Assembly: GCF_000499385.1 (NCBI RefSeq)
Contig: NW_013652137.1
Span: 1 to 64,000, forward strand
Origin: Eimeria necatrix
Taxonomy: Eukaryota > Apicomplexa > Conoidasida > Eucoccidiorida > Eimeriidae
DNA: 64,000 bases
Direction: 5' to 3'
Shown here piece after piece: positions 13,245 through 24,944 of the stretch. Position numbers and translations under genes: made by a program. The notes below the pieces were generated by a model. The model was given only the letters and a program-made list of their open reading frames with translations, was not told the origin of the DNA and did no database searches. How positions within the stretch are numbered: position 1 is the stretch's first letter; every line of letters begins with the position of its first letter.

Positions 13245-14141
13245 ATGGCGTGGAACAACGGTGCCCCCAAAGAGGCAGTTTCTGGGGAGGGTCAATCCAC
13301 ACCCTCTCCCTCCCCAGGTTTGTCTAAGGCAGAAGCTGCAGGAGCTGTTGGTTCTATGGTTCACGTTGAGCAGCCACTAGGTGCTCTAGATGGCACGTAC
13401 AAGGAGGTGTTCGGCATGCAGTCGCCGCCTCGAGGTGGAATAAGGAAAGCTTCAGCAGCTCCGTCCCCAGGCGCAACGGCAGATTGGCAGGCCCAGCAGG
13501 TGTATAATTTTGAAGTTCCCTATGCGCTTCAGCCGTTTATGAGGGAGGGGCCTCACGGGGGTTTTGCTCCTGCCCGTGTTTACGACACTCCTCTGCAGTC
13601 ACAGATGCGGGGCAGACAAGGCTCTATCACTGGAGGGAGCGCCACGAAGTGGTGGCTACTTATGCTTATGACCCTTAATACTCTTGCCTCGTGCTGGGGG
13701 CTGTGGGAATTGCGGCAAAGAACAGCCCAAGTGATTCACGCGCAGGAAGTGGCCTTGGGAGATCTGACGGAGACGATTAGAAGCCGCTTGCTCCCTGTTT
13801 TTGATCATGGATTTTTCCCAGAGTTGCTGTCCCCTCCACCTATGGAATCCTTGACAAGGCAACTCTTTTATGAATGGGCTGGGGCAAAGGAAGAGCCCGG
13901 CGTGGCGCAGCAAGAAGAGGTGACCACTAAAAAAGGAAAGCCTCCAAGGTTGCCTCTTCAGGGGGGGGCAGTTGAACCGACTAGACATAAGAGATCAACA
14001 CTGCTACCTGACTTCTTGCTAAGTCCAACTATTGCTTCAGGGCCCTCTTTGGGATTCAGTTCTCCTGTTGTTGCCGGAGTCGAAGGGACCTTGCAGTCGC
14101 CTGTATCCCCAAAGTGGAGCACTTCCAGCGAGCAGCGTTAA
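13245..14141 (+). CDS. Single-pass membrane protein, unknown function
   Basis: This is an uninterrupted 298-aa frame. The ATG at 13245 has a good context (agacATGGCG) and starts MAWNNGAPKEAV. Upstream in-frame codons include no other ATG. Residues 1-135 are rich in Gly, Pro, Ser and Ala with no signal peptide. One hydrophobic segment follows at about 136-157 (WWLLMLMTLNTLASCWGLW), flanked by KW before and ELRQRT after. A helical stretch and a low-complexity Pro/Ser-rich tail ending in TAA come next. The layout is that of a tail of about 140 residues behind a single anchor. I recognise no family. It could be a lineage-specific coccidian membrane protein. I see no intron, which is unusual for this window. 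Confidence 0.6.
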   Translation: MAWNNGAPKEAVSGEGQSTPSPSPGLSKAEAAGAVGSMVHVEQPLGALDGTYKEVFGMQSPPRGGIRKASAAPSPGATADWQAQQVYNFEVPYALQPFMREGPHGGFAPARVYDTPLQSQMRGRQGSITGGSATKWWLLMLMTLNTLASCWGLWELRQRTAQVIHAQEVALGDLTETIRSRLLPVFDHGFFPELLSPPPMESLTRQLFYEWAGAKEEPGVAQQEEVTTKKGKPPRLPLQGGAVEPTRHKRSTLLPDFLLSPTIASGPSLGFSSPVVAGVEGTLQSPVSPKWSTSSEQR

Positions 14142-15737
14142 GCTTTCACTCGTTCGCAAGGTTGTGTGTGTGTTTGTTCCGTTGTAGAAGAGGCAGCGCC
14201 AATGAACGTTCCTTGATTTAAAAGCAGTGTTATCGAGGTCGACGGGGAGCTCTCACGAGATGCTGTGTGTTGCGTGCGGTTGTTGGTGGTGGAGTTTTCG
14301 CGTGGCCGGCATTTTTCTTTGCTACATTTGCAAACAGGCTAGGCTCTTATACGGTTGAAGTAGTTCATGTGTGTGGCGAAGGTATCTCAACTCGTGGTGG
14401 TCCGTAGGAGCAGCCCATTCAAAATGTTCCGCATACAAAAGTTTGCGATTCGAAAGGGCCGTCACAAGTGAAATATACGGGGGAAAGAGGAAGGGCATTC
14501 GTCTTCCGACACGTTCATGTAAAGTCGACCGTGCACTTTGCGTAGAGACGCAGTAGACAACGAGGCTCACTATCAGTCAAAGATGCAGACTATGTTGTTT
14601 TTGTGATTCATTACGGATATGCATCAATCTAGTCTGGTTTCAAACCCTTCAATGATCGCGCAAAGGGGGGTTTTACAGAGTTTGTGAAGCCGTCCTTCAG
14701 TGACGGTGACTTGGACGCCCCTTCAGTGTTTGAGGCTCGTCAAACTATTTAGAAAACCATGGAAATTTCAGAAAGATCACCAGAATACAGTGCCATAGGA
14801 AAAGCAGAAGCCGTTAGTTAACGATACCCCCAACGAATGTATCACGGCGTGTCTCCGACCGCTGCGGCCTTTGTGCTTAGTCTGCCCTGAATCGCCTTCG
14901 CAATTATATCTGTACCTTCTTAAGTAGGAAAAAAAGTGTTTTTTCGCAGCTTTTAATATTTTTCGTGACGCATCTCGGTTAAACCTCGATGGCCACCAAG
15001 ATGGGCTACTGTCCCGCTGAGCGGTCAGTGGAGGAATCAAGCGAAGGAAATGAGCAGGTTTGTTTCCACAGAATCTCATTCAAATGTAGAGACTATAGAT
15101 TCCCGTAAATGATAATATAAAGAGACAAAACAAAGCCTTACAGTTACAGGAACAGGAGAGGCAGAAAGAACCCCAGGATGCAGTGGAGCCGGCAAATACA
15201 GCGCAGCGTTTGCTACAGATTCCATAGCAAGTAATTGCTCTACATAAATTAACATTTATTTTTTACTGTATTGGAGTAGGGTAGGTAGAGGCTGCGGTCG
15301 TCATTTGCGCTTCTCGAGCATCCCCATTTACTTTAAGAATTTGGTAGCCGATTTGAGACCCACCAGAAGATGTTCAGTATGAAAGAATCTTTTCTAAGCA
15401 TTATGGCTCCTCTTCTTCTCCATAGCATTTATTACTAGTCATATTCCTGGTAGAGCAGCACCTCTCCAACGCAAGATAGCTCACTGGCAAAGCAAGACAT
15501 AGTCACCGCACTGATATTTTGAAAATGACAGCTGCCTAGCTTGGCCTACGCTAAATTCCGGTTCAACGGACAGATGTATCAGAGGGTAGGAAGCAATTTA
15601 CGGCTACTCAAGCTTGAACATAAGTAAAAGCCACCTCGCAACAGGCAGCAAAAGATACGCAAAAGTGAGGACTGCAAGGCCAGCCAATATACTCTTTTCC
15701 TCGCGTAGGGCCCTCTCCTTGCGTCGACTTCTTGCAG
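14142..15737. other. Intergenic region with the unplaced first exon of the LRR gene
   Basis: No independent gene was recognised. The next gene opens at a splice acceptor (cttcttgcag, ending 15737) behind a pyrimidine-rich tract. Its start codon must therefore lie somewhere in this stretch, and I could not fix it. Confidence 0.45.
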
Positions 15738-17207
15738 TCTTTATCCCCTGAGACGGGTGACCGGTTCCTCAGGGAAGGCCTCAGTGGGCTGCAGCAGACC
15801 CCACCAGACGGCCGTTTGGCCTATGTGTGCTTATCGCTGTGTGGGCGGGGTCTGCGCCAGCTGATGGTGCTATGTGACGTGAAGAAGCTTCTCTCAATAG
15901 ACATTTCCGACAACAAGCTCACAAGCCTTTACCCTGTCCGGCTAGCAGCCAACCTTGTGTATCTTAATGCCAGCAACAACCAGATAAGCTCTGCAGCGGA
16001 GCTGTCAGCAAATGCGAAGCTCGAGCATGTTGACCTGAGGAGGAATCTTATTACCTCTCTAGGTAACATCCTATCTTATTTAACTAAGTTAGGCGCACGC
16101 AGACGTCCCTCTCAAAGGGTTCCGTTAAAGTTCCACGCGGGTCGAATGCGAAGCGAGTGTAGTTTGGCCTCCTGTCCTATCAAGACATTTTGTATCCCTA
16201 GTGTTTTGAATCCTAAAACCGAGAAGGAGCTGTTCCCCAAAGGGTATGTTACTGACGCCCGGATTTCACCGTCTTCTGCTTCAAGTTTGAAACTGCCGTA
16301 TTCAGGTGACTGGCAATTCAACGTCCGTCTACGTGTGCTGCGACTCGGAGGGAATAAACTTGACTCCCTGAAGTGTGGAAACCTAACGAGAAACAGCTTG
16401 CTTAGGGAACTTGATGTTAGTAATAATGCGATTGAATCTCTGGAGCAGCTGCCCTACCTGAAGTGTCTAGACACCCTAGACATAAGCAGCAACTCCCTCA
16501 AAAGCCTCGACGGGATTCAACAGGCTCCTCTTTTAGTAGTTCTGCATGCTCAGGTGAGTGTTGTCTCCTCTGCAGCGAGCCCATCACAGCTCGTAAACGA
16601 AACCTCGATGCAAATGTAAAAATATACATTGGCTTCGTTCTCCCCCCTGTCAAGCAGGGTAACCAGTTAACCTCTCTCCATACGCTGGAACTTGGGCAAA
16701 ACCGCCTCTTACGCGAGATGTACATTCACGAGAATCCTGGCTTGAATAGGCCACTACAGCTTCTAGCCCTGAAAAGTACGGAAGCCCTCCAGAGCCTTCA
16801 AGTATCACCAGGGCCGATGACAACCATTCCTCAATGGCGTCTGCACTGCATACATTTGCTACCTCAGCTGTTGCAACTTGATGGCCGTCTTGTGACAGCA
16901 GAAGAACAGGTAAAGCCGAGACACCCTAATCATTAAGGGATTCCGCGTGGTCTGCAGCCCAGGAACTAAAACTGTCTTCTGCTGCCATTGTTTCCACTGT
17001 TTTGTTTGCTGCTGCTCCTCTTCTTAGTTCGCTGCAGCCGAGGCCTTCGGGAGCCTGGAGTACGCTCAGCGAAGGGTGTGGGAGTCTCTTATCCCCGATG
17101 AGCCCTTTGTAGACCGTCGTCTTTTGAAACTGTGCAGCAAAAAACAGAGTATGTCTTGCCCCAAGAAACCTGTAGAGGGCACTTTGACAGTTACCAACCA
17201 GTGCTAA
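15738..17207 (+). CDS. LRRC23: LRRC23-like leucine-rich repeat protein (axonemal radial spoke)
   Basis: In animals LRRC23, and RSP15 in algae, belongs to the radial spoke of motile cilia. The visible exons are 15738-16062, 16306-16553, 16658-16909 and 17028-17207. All join in phase and give 334 aa, against 343 in the human protein. The N-terminal block before the repeats (FLREGLSGLQ) aligns with the family's EVLKEGLSLL. LRR cores follow, such as SIDISDNKLTSL, YLNASNNQISS, LRLGGNKLDSL, LDVSNNAIESL and LDISSNSLKSL. The LHTLELGQNRL segment and the capping block with HENPGLNRPLQ correspond to the C-terminal cap of LRRC23. The first exon with the ATG is missing. The frame runs openly through intron 16063-16305 (243 nt, a multiple of 3), but removing it restores the repeat spacing. 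The assignment rests on colinear similarity over the whole length. Confidence 0.83.
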
Positions 17208-17531
17208 TTTCTGGAACCGCCGTAAGCATTTGCCAAGCAAAAAATATTCTTTGTGCTCATGTTTAAAGGCTAGGACTCTTCGTTTCATCACGGGGCTATC
17301 CCCGTCTAACAAGTCGACGCATCCAAAAAATTTCGTCAGTTTGAAGTTGCCACATGATCCATGGCTTTAAAAAAAGTAGAAAGCCGTTCACATACAAAAT
17401 AACAAGGAACTCGAAGTCTCATCGTTGGCCTAGGGGGTTGTAGCTTACACTCTGTGAAGCGGCTTTCCCTATCTTCGAGTCCCCACTAACACTCTTCTGC
17501 CGTATCTTGGCAATTCCCAATAACGAAACCT
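17208..17531. other. Convergent intergenic region
   Basis: This is the spacer between the stop of the LRRC23-like gene (+) and the stop of the SWAP gene (-). I see nothing else in it. Confidence 0.5.
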
Positions 17532-20500
17532 CTACGAGGTGGTGCCGTTGTCCCACTTCTCCCAGAGCTTCCCGTCAGGCTGTGCCCCTTGAGGATCGGC
17601 AGTCGCTGTTTCAACAACATCCTGCATGTCCGGCTGGGCTGCAGCCAGAGTTGGTGCTGCTGCTGTCACGGTTACCGTTGTTGAAGGTGCTGCAGGGGAA
17701 GCCGCCATTGCTGCGGTAGCTGCTGGGGTTGCTGATGCTGCCTCTGGGGACAGACCAGCAAGTGCATAACAGTATGCAGAGTAACAGGCCATGTACGTGG
17801 CTGCATCATCTGCAACACTCGCAGCTGCCATCTGCTGCAGCAGCATCTGTAAGTGAGCTGCTGTCTCTGGTGGTATCTGACCCTGTACGGCGGAAAAATA
17901 TGCTGTAGTAGCAGGGTCGCCCGTAGCTGCTGTGGCTTCTGCAGTTGCTGATGGTGGCACCACTGCCGCTACTGCTGCTTTTTCTGATGAAGTGTCGGCA
18001 TCTTGCGACGCCCCTGCGTCTGTCGCAGCACCATCCGTGGAGCTTTTAGTAACAGCACTGCTGCTATCCGCCGCAGCAGCCGCTGCCGCCTCAATTCGCC
18101 TGAGATAGTCGACGGTGCTATTCTCCGGCGCGTCCGCTGAGAGCCGCATGCACTCCTGCAGCAACTTCTGCTTCCGCTGTTGCAAGTGATAGTTTAGCTG
18201 AAGCCGCGCTAGAAAGCTACGTGCCTGCGGATTCAACGGCGCAGCAGCAGGAAGAGCAGTCACAAGCAGAGGGCACGATGAAACCGCAGGTGCACCAGCG
18301 ATCGACGGTGCTGAAATCATCAAACAATGAGAGCACTCTTGCGCACTTGCGCATACGCTTAATGTACAAGGCCTGAGGTTACACTAAAATGCTAAATCTC
18401 CGTACAAGTTCATGGGTAGATCCTGAAAGAGGCTGGGGTTTGACAAAACCTTCTTTTTGCATTTCTGTTTCCACACACTTGAGCACGTATCTGAGCTCAT
18501 TACCGCACAAACCAGGAAATACATGTTCAGCTGCTGCTACTGCCGAAGCTTCTCTCAACTCTTTCACAACTGCTGCTGCTTCTGATTGTCGCTGTTCGTT
18601 ATGGTCAAGGAAATTACCTGAAATATCTAAGGTCCATTGAGGAGGTTCTCAAAAAAGGAAACGGAGACGCATCGTCTTCGTACTGCAGCACCGCATGTCC
18701 CAAAGTTAATCGGCAGCGCAGAACCTCAACCCTAAACCCCCATCATCCTCCCTGCTCTCAGTTCACGTGAATAATTAGCTCTTGTGCCCACATCTTCTGT
18801 AAGTACGCTCTCTAGTCCCGAAGCACCAACCCTGCACTTGCCGTTTTTGCGTGTCTAACGAGAGACAGGTCCCCTATCGACAGCAAATGATGCCCCAGTT
18901 GCTGTATAGCAAGAGCTGACGCCTGAGAAGGCACGTAAAGAAAAAAAAGAGCCCAGGCCTATAACATAAGCAATAGCCCTAAGCAACCACTTGCAACTTC
19001 AAGAGCTCAGAACTTCCCAGGCCAAAATTTAGAATTTAAAGAAGCGCCATTTCAGAAAAAAGAAGGCAGCCAAAGAGCAAGTACTGCGACAAAAAGCTGT
19101 CTTCGCCTCGTCTGTGGCTCCTCTTAGTACAGAAATCGATAATAAGGAATCGGCACCAGCATGAGAATGTACAAAAGGATGTACCTTGGAGAGCCCTAGC
19201 TTCGCATTGGGTAATGCCCATGGAGGCTTCTTTGGTAGCGCTTCAATCATCATATCCGTATCTTCCTGTTCACCTTCCTCATCCTTTTCTACTAAAACAG
19301 ACTTGTCCAGCTTTTTCTTTTTGAGTGTAAAGCGCGTAACACGCAAAGATCTCCAGAGCGCTGTCAAATCCTGGGGGTTGTTGCTCCCGTCTTCTTCCTC
19401 AGAGTCACCCACTTCACTCGCTCCACGATCTTTCGCTCCGCACACTGCTGTTGCAGGTGCCGCGTCTCCTCCTGACGCAGACCTTGCTCCTGCTGTAGAC
19501 GGCATGGGAGGAGCAGGAGGAGGCATTCTCCTGCTCGCTGCCGTAGCTACAGGCTCCCCCAAAATTGGCTCACCGTTCCTCGTTTGTTCCTGACGCTGCT
19601 GCTGCTGCTCGCATTCCTGCAGCTGCTGCATTTCTGGCTTCTCGTGTTGATTTTCTTCATCCTGCTGTGCATGTTTCTGCTGTGGAGATATAGCGGTGTC
19701 GTCGTCATCCTCGTCACTGCCATACGAAAGAAGCAGCCCTAGCCCACCATCAGGGTCGTGCTTCGGCTGCTCTTGCTGCTGCTTGTGCTCGTCTTGCTCC
19801 GGTTGCTGCTGTGGCTGTGATTTGGTCTCCTTTTCCTTCATTGATTCGGGCATCTGCTCCTGCTTTCCTTGCTTCGGAAGTTCAGCTGTACTGCTGACAC
19901 AACATGCAAACTCAAGCAACGCCCGAACGCGAGGAGGCAAAAGCGCCGGTTCCCACGCCACCAAAGAGTGACCCTGTCGTTTCAGCCAAGTGTAGAAAGG
20001 ATGCAGCGGATGGCTTGCGGAGAGGAAAGGTAGCCGACGCTCCTCGTCCAGCAACAAACGAAACTCCATGCGGTCGCCCTCCTGGGTTGAGGCGCAGTCA
20101 ACATCGATCACAGCACTCGCTCACAGCATTCGATCGCCAGCACTCGATCACAGCATTCGATCGCCAGCACTCGATCACAGGAGCTGTTCCCGCAATGTTA
20201 GCGATGGCGAAAAGACCAGCAGTAACACAAATATCATCAAGTGCAGCGCCACACACAAGGAATGCGACGACAGATGGAAACCCAGTGCATAGAAAACATG
20301 AGCTACACGGTTGCTGCTGGGGTAATTGGTCCGTGCAGGCCCCGTAAGCAGCTATACCCTTTGCTGTGGAATATATGGATCTACGCTGAGTGTCAGCAAC
20401 GACGGATCAAACGAAACTGAAACTGTGGCGCACCTCCCGAACGAAGTGCGCTGTCCGCTCAATCACCAAGTACTCCCTGAGAGTTTCCGGAAGATGCATG

Positions 20501-22077
20501 TTGCCGGGAAGATCTGGAAATGGGGGTACGAAGCAGTCACGATCATTCTGTGGCTTCAGCTGCTGCGTGGGTTTATCCTGCTGTTGGCCTTCTTCCGCAT
20601 GCTTATCTGCATCAGCTACTGACGTTCCACAGTGGCTGATTTCAGAGGCCCGTCCTGCTGTTCCCTTCCTTGCTGCCTCAGTCCCCTGCTCGCACTGCTC
20701 TGATGAGGAGAAGCCCCCAGGCTTCGCTGCAGCAGTAGCAACAAGACAGAGGCAACAGTACCCACGAAAACACTGACATACTCATGATCCTCCGATGCAC
20801 AGCAAGGCTGCAGCCACCAAGAGTAACGGCAGCATCCATAACATGAACAACAGAACGAAGGAGAAATAACAGCATAAGCAACCGCAGCATCAACACCGTC
20901 GTCTCAAAAAAGCTAACCTGAGGCATCTCCAGGTTGCTCAAGAGCGTCTGGCGGTGGGACAGCACTGTAATCTGGCCTGCACATGATGTAAGAAAAACAA
21001 AGCTTAGACTATCAGCAAGGGCCTGAGCTACTGAGCCTGTCTGCTTGAACAGTGAACATTAAAGTACAGGTCAGTCAAGCCTCACCGTTCCGGCGTCTGG
21101 TCGCCGAGAGTCCATGCAGTCGCTGGCACTGCAGTCATCGTGCGTTGCTTTTTCACTTGCTGCTGCTTGTGCTGCTCTAGCGTAGGAGTCCACTGCTGCT
21201 GCTCTTGCTGTTGCTCCGGCGGCGTGGGGAGGTCGTCTGAGAAGGCCGAGCGACGCGGAAGGTCCTGAGTGCATGCAAGAAAATGCGGACGCCTCTTGCT
21301 TCTAAGTGCCCTTCCTGTAGTTAGGGTCTCGGTTCCAAGCATTACCTCATAGCGCATCTCTTCGATCTCTCGGCTCTCCTGGAGCTCCGCCAGACGCCAC
21401 TCTTTGCTATAATTTTGACGCGCAAATGAGGCAACATCTCCCAGCAGGAGCCTCACATCGTAACTGCATGAAGAAAAAACAGCGCCGAGAACAGGCAACC
21501 ACCAGAAGCAATGACTGACGAGTGCTCAGTGGCGAGTCTATTCACATGGCCACGAGTAACGCCACGAACGGAAAGAGCACAGCCAGAAGCCACGCACTGT
21601 ATAGAGGGAAGGAAACACAACATAACGCGCAGAATGTAGAAGGCGTTGGGAGATGGCGGAGCACAGCATGTTTTCGGGCTTGTGCAGAGAAAAAAAAGGT
21701 GGCAAAGGAGAGATAGGTGAAGAAACACATAGAAGTATAAGGCAAGCTAAAAACACTGAGGTGTAGAAGTGTGGCAAACGTCCAAGTACGCAGGCCAAAG
21801 CATATTTAGGCAGGGAAATGCTGAAGGAGTTTGACTGGTCTGTCCTGGACCCCCACCGATCAACCAACACTTCCTCTCCTTCTACCTCAATTTTGATTAG
21901 TCTGTTATCTGCCACCGAGGCCATACCCCGGCTGCTGCCGAAACGGCAGGCAGTCCCAGTCACACACAGCCCGCTGCTGCTGGCGCTGCTACTGCTTGTG
22001 CCGCCGATACCACTGCCCCCACTGCTGCTGGGTGTCCCACTAGTTCTCCCTCGCCCTCCCCATAGAGCAGTAGACAT
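17532..22077 (-). CDS. SFSWAP: SWAP-type splicing regulator with DRY_EERY and SURP domains
   Basis: SWAP proteins regulate pre-mRNA splicing; the SURP domain binds splicing factor partners such as SF1. Eight exons close in phase: 22077-21857, 21463-21346, 21264-21086, 20976-20918, 20726-20434, 20081-19185, 18591-18513 and 18310-17532. They give 2625 nt, or 874 aa. The N-terminal DRY_EERY domain spans about residues 60-113, with VLVDR joined to YDVRLLLGD and ending EEMRYE. A SURP domain at about 275-326 is split by an intron: YLVIERTAHFVRE, then EGDRMEFRLLL and HPFYTWLKRQ. After it come Gln/Glu-rich segments, an acidic motif LLLSYGSDEDDDD and a long Ala-rich C-terminus. I find only one SURP domain and no RS tail, unlike animal SFSWAP, which has two SURPs. 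The seventh acceptor (18594-18592) was chosen for phase and is the least certain. Confidence 0.85.
20114..20180. repeat. 27-bp minisatellite inside a SWAP intron
   Basis: About two and a half copies of a 27-bp unit beginning cactcgatcacagcattcga run at 20114-20140, 20141-20167 and 20168-20180. They differ by a single base. The array lies in the intron between the two halves of the SURP domain (20082-20433), close to its 3' splice site. Confidence 0.8.
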
Positions 22078-22890
22078 CTTCGCTTGAGCTACCAAAACTT
22101 CAGCCAGCCCGAAGCCCGAAGCCCTTGATCCGTTGGACACGCTTGCCCGACACAGGAAACCTCATGTCAGGACGCTCTACGCGGAAAAAACGCCTTGAGG
22201 TATGTTGTAGGATTAGTAAACCCCAGAAATTCTCGACATTAGCTGCGGCCCCGCTGAGGCGCGATGAAGCTTCGTTGATCATGGCGCGATACAGCGCGGG
22301 CATCCCTGGCCACCGCAGGGGAAGACGCTGACAAAGCGCACCCACTCAACTGCCTTGTATTCCCCTCAGACGTAAAAGTGAACCAAACTACACAGTTAGG
22401 AAGAAAGGTGCAGTGGCGCAAAGCTAAAGCAGGCCCTTAGGGGCCCTTTTCGCAAAGTTGCACACGCTGCCGAGGGGTCCTAGTGCGCCACTGCATGCAA
22501 TACATGCTGTGCAGCTTGTCCGGCAGTAGTTGATGCGACTATGGCCGTGGCCATCGAGTTGGTCTATAGCGAATTGTTTTTGGTCTCTGTCTGAGCCCCG
22601 GGGTTTCTCTGAACTGTACTGCCTGACACACCTTTGCGTCAGCTTCGTAATAGTGGCTAGACTGCTGCGGGAGTTCAAATTTGAGTCTTCCTCAACAAGA
22701 GAAGCCAGAACTGAGCAAGCTGCCGTAGCAACAGCTGCTGCTGCTGCTACGGCAGCAGCAAGGCAGCGTACATGTCCCACCTCTCGCGCTCGGTTACCGG
22801 CTGCTTGGGATCCCGCTATCTCCGGGAGACAGGCTTTTCCCAGAGAGCAAGCAACAACTGAGCTTTGCGTCGCCATCCCAAGCCCGCAGC
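22078..22890. promoter_or_regulatory. Divergent promoter region of SWAP and RPB7
   Basis: This is 813 bp between the start codons of SWAP (-) and RPB7 (+). It must hold both promoters and 5' untranslated regions. It contains a short GCT/GCA trinucleotide run near 22735-22755. Short frames on both strands, such as the 22164-22331 frame (+), are not convincing genes. No canonical element can be assigned from sequence alone. Confidence 0.5.
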
Positions 22891-24073
22891 ATGTTCTTCG
22901 TGATTGAGCGCTGGGAGTCTGTGGCCCTGCGGCCAGCCCAGCTGGGCCCCGAGTACCTCTCCAGTGTGGAGGCCCTGCTGCGGCAACAAGTGGAGGGCAA
23001 ATGCTTGCAGAGTGTGGGGTGAGCGCTCACTCAGTCCACGAGGTGCTGGCGGTGGAATGGCAGTATTTGCATGCTTTCAGTTGCGTGGTCTACCCCTTGC
23101 TGCTCTGCCGCTCTCGCTGAGCTGAACTGTGTGTTCATTTCCTCCTGCCGGCCTCCTCTTTTGTCACGTTGTTATTTACGGCTATCCGTCTGTTTCCTGT
23201 TTGTGCCTACTGGCCAGATATGTGGTGTGCGTAATTCGAGTTCTCCAAAACTTACCTGGGCGTATCCAGGACTCGACGGGTCTCGTTGTGGTTGCGGCGA
23301 AGTACCAGGCGATTGTCTTTAAACCATTCAAAGAAGAGGTCAGCCTCACGCTGCCCTTCGACCAAGGTGCAAACCGTATGGGCCATTCGGGGTCTCCTGT
23401 TGGTAGCTAGCATCAGACGTGACTATACACCTTCCATCGTGCGGGTTTTGGCTGTTTGCCTGAACTGCTTGCATGCCCAGACCACACCCACTGTGTCCGC
23501 GTGCCTTTCTCAATGGTCGCAGGTACTGGATGCAGTGATTACAGATGTGAACAAGCTAGGGCTATTTGCTCAATGCGGTCCGCTCAAGGTCTTTGTCTCA
23601 AGGGCTTCCCTGCCGCCGACCTATACATTTCAGGTAGGGTTTTCCGCGAAAAGAGTATTTTCCAACCCGAACAACCCCAAACTACCCGGCTGTTCACTCA
23701 CAGGATCATCGGCCTAGGCTTCTTCCATGCGCTTGTGGCTGGCATGTTAGTCTACCTAGCATGCCAACCACAAGAGCACGAGTGAGGACTAGGCCGATAA
23801 TTCGGCGCAGCTTTGGGTCGTGGATTCGACCACTCGCCACTCGTAGCGCCTGTGCTACTGATGATGCTTCTGGTTTGTGGCCTGGCTTTCTCGTCGCAGG
23901 AAGAAGACGCGATGCCGAGTTTCTCTGACGGCTCTCTCGCTTTACGGACTGGAGGCGAAATCCGTCTTAAGCTGCTAGGTGTTCGTTTCGAGGCGAGCCA
24001 AATTTTTGCTGTGGCGACGACCAATGCTGACTATTTGGGGCCTATTGAGCCGAGAGACGGCACAGCTGCATAA
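22891..24073 (+). CDS. RPB7: RNA polymerase II subunit RPB7
   Basis: RPB7 pairs with RPB4 as the stalk of RNA polymerase II and contacts nascent RNA and initiation factors. Four exons close in phase: 22891-23018, 23218-23338, 23523-23633 and 23900-24073. They give 177 aa, against 172 in human. The protein starts MFFVIERWESVALRP, matching the family's MFFHISLEHEILLHP. The N-terminal RNP-like domain contains VEGKCLQSVG then YVVCVIRVL, and ends with KYQAIVFKPFKEE. The C-terminal S1/OB domain reads VITDVNKLGLFAQCGPLKVF and ends with RLKLLGVRF, IFAVATTNADYLGPI. All introns are GT-AG. The start is the ATG at 22891, exactly at the conserved N-terminus. It is transcribed divergently from SWAP. Confidence 0.97.
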
Positions 24074-24944
24074 AGAATAACAGCTACACTGGCAGCGCAG
24101 CTGCAGCTACTTGCCGCCAGACATCGAGGCAGCATAGGACCTACGCTGTTCACAGGCCTTCGGACTGCGCCGAAAATGAACAGCCAGAACGGCCGCAAAT
24201 ACAGGCCTCCCCAATCTGGGAGGCAAGTTTCATGGATTTAGATATTAAACAGGAATAAGAAAGGCGTGCAGAGGCGTGAGCTGACTTGTCCTACTCCAGC
24301 CGCAGGCTTACAGAGCTGGCATAGGTCTGCAGGACGGCCCCTGGCGAGAAAACATTTTATCAGCCGTGGCGGAGACTTAGCCACGCCCTTGGGTATTATC
24401 GGTTTCTTTAGAGGTATCGGAAGACGGCACCTGCATTTGTTGATTTTCACGCTGAACATGAAGGCTGAAACAAAGTGCAAGATTTTCGAGTCATACGGCT
24501 GCGGAAAGGGTGCGCCATGGTGGGGGCGGGGAGAATTCGCGCGGGGCCCACATGGTTGTCAGATGGTAGACGCTGCGTAGATATAAGCTCGAACATACTG
24601 CAATACACTTTGTGATTTCACCGAAAGGTCAGCGAGGGACAAGTTTTGACGAGCAAGTTAACACACTGCGCCGGGACAGGTTGATAGCTAGCCACAAGCA
24701 CCAAGCAGTGCAGCCTTCCGGCGCATATAAAGCATATTAGAAAACACGTTTGCTGCATACCTGCTGGATATCACTGGGGTCGCCCATGGAGGAGCTGCAA
24801 TAAAGCGGCGAAGTAACTCTGAATCCCTGGGTGACTCAGGCCGTCTACTAGCCTAAGAACCAATCGAATCATTAGAAACGATCTCTGTCTCCACTCGAAG
24901 CTGTGTCCGAATTCGCGTTTAGCGAGACAATGAGCAGCCTGAGG
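24074..24944. other. Convergent intergenic region between RPB7 and FPPS
   Basis: No separate gene was recognised. On the minus strand 24756-24790 looks like a small exon, with attgcag before it and gtatgc after it. The last exon of FPPS was not fixed, so part of this stretch may belong to the FPPS 3' end. Confidence 0.4.

Noticed and set aside
17400..17490. Possible tRNA (cttcgagtcccc resembles a T-loop)
   Set aside because: The bases on the two sides of the putative T-loop do not pair, and no matching acceptor stem is visible.
19696..19971. Ser/Cys-rich plus-strand frame opposite the SWAP exon
   Set aside because: It is the antisense shadow of the Gln- and Glu-coding CAG/GAG runs in SWAP exon 6.
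22164..22331. Possible small basic protein on + starting MSGRSTRKKRLE, with an apparent intron at 22200-22226
   Set aside because: The intron would be only 27 bp, far shorter than any other here. Without splicing the frame has no recognisable features. It lies in the SWAP/RPB7 promoter region.
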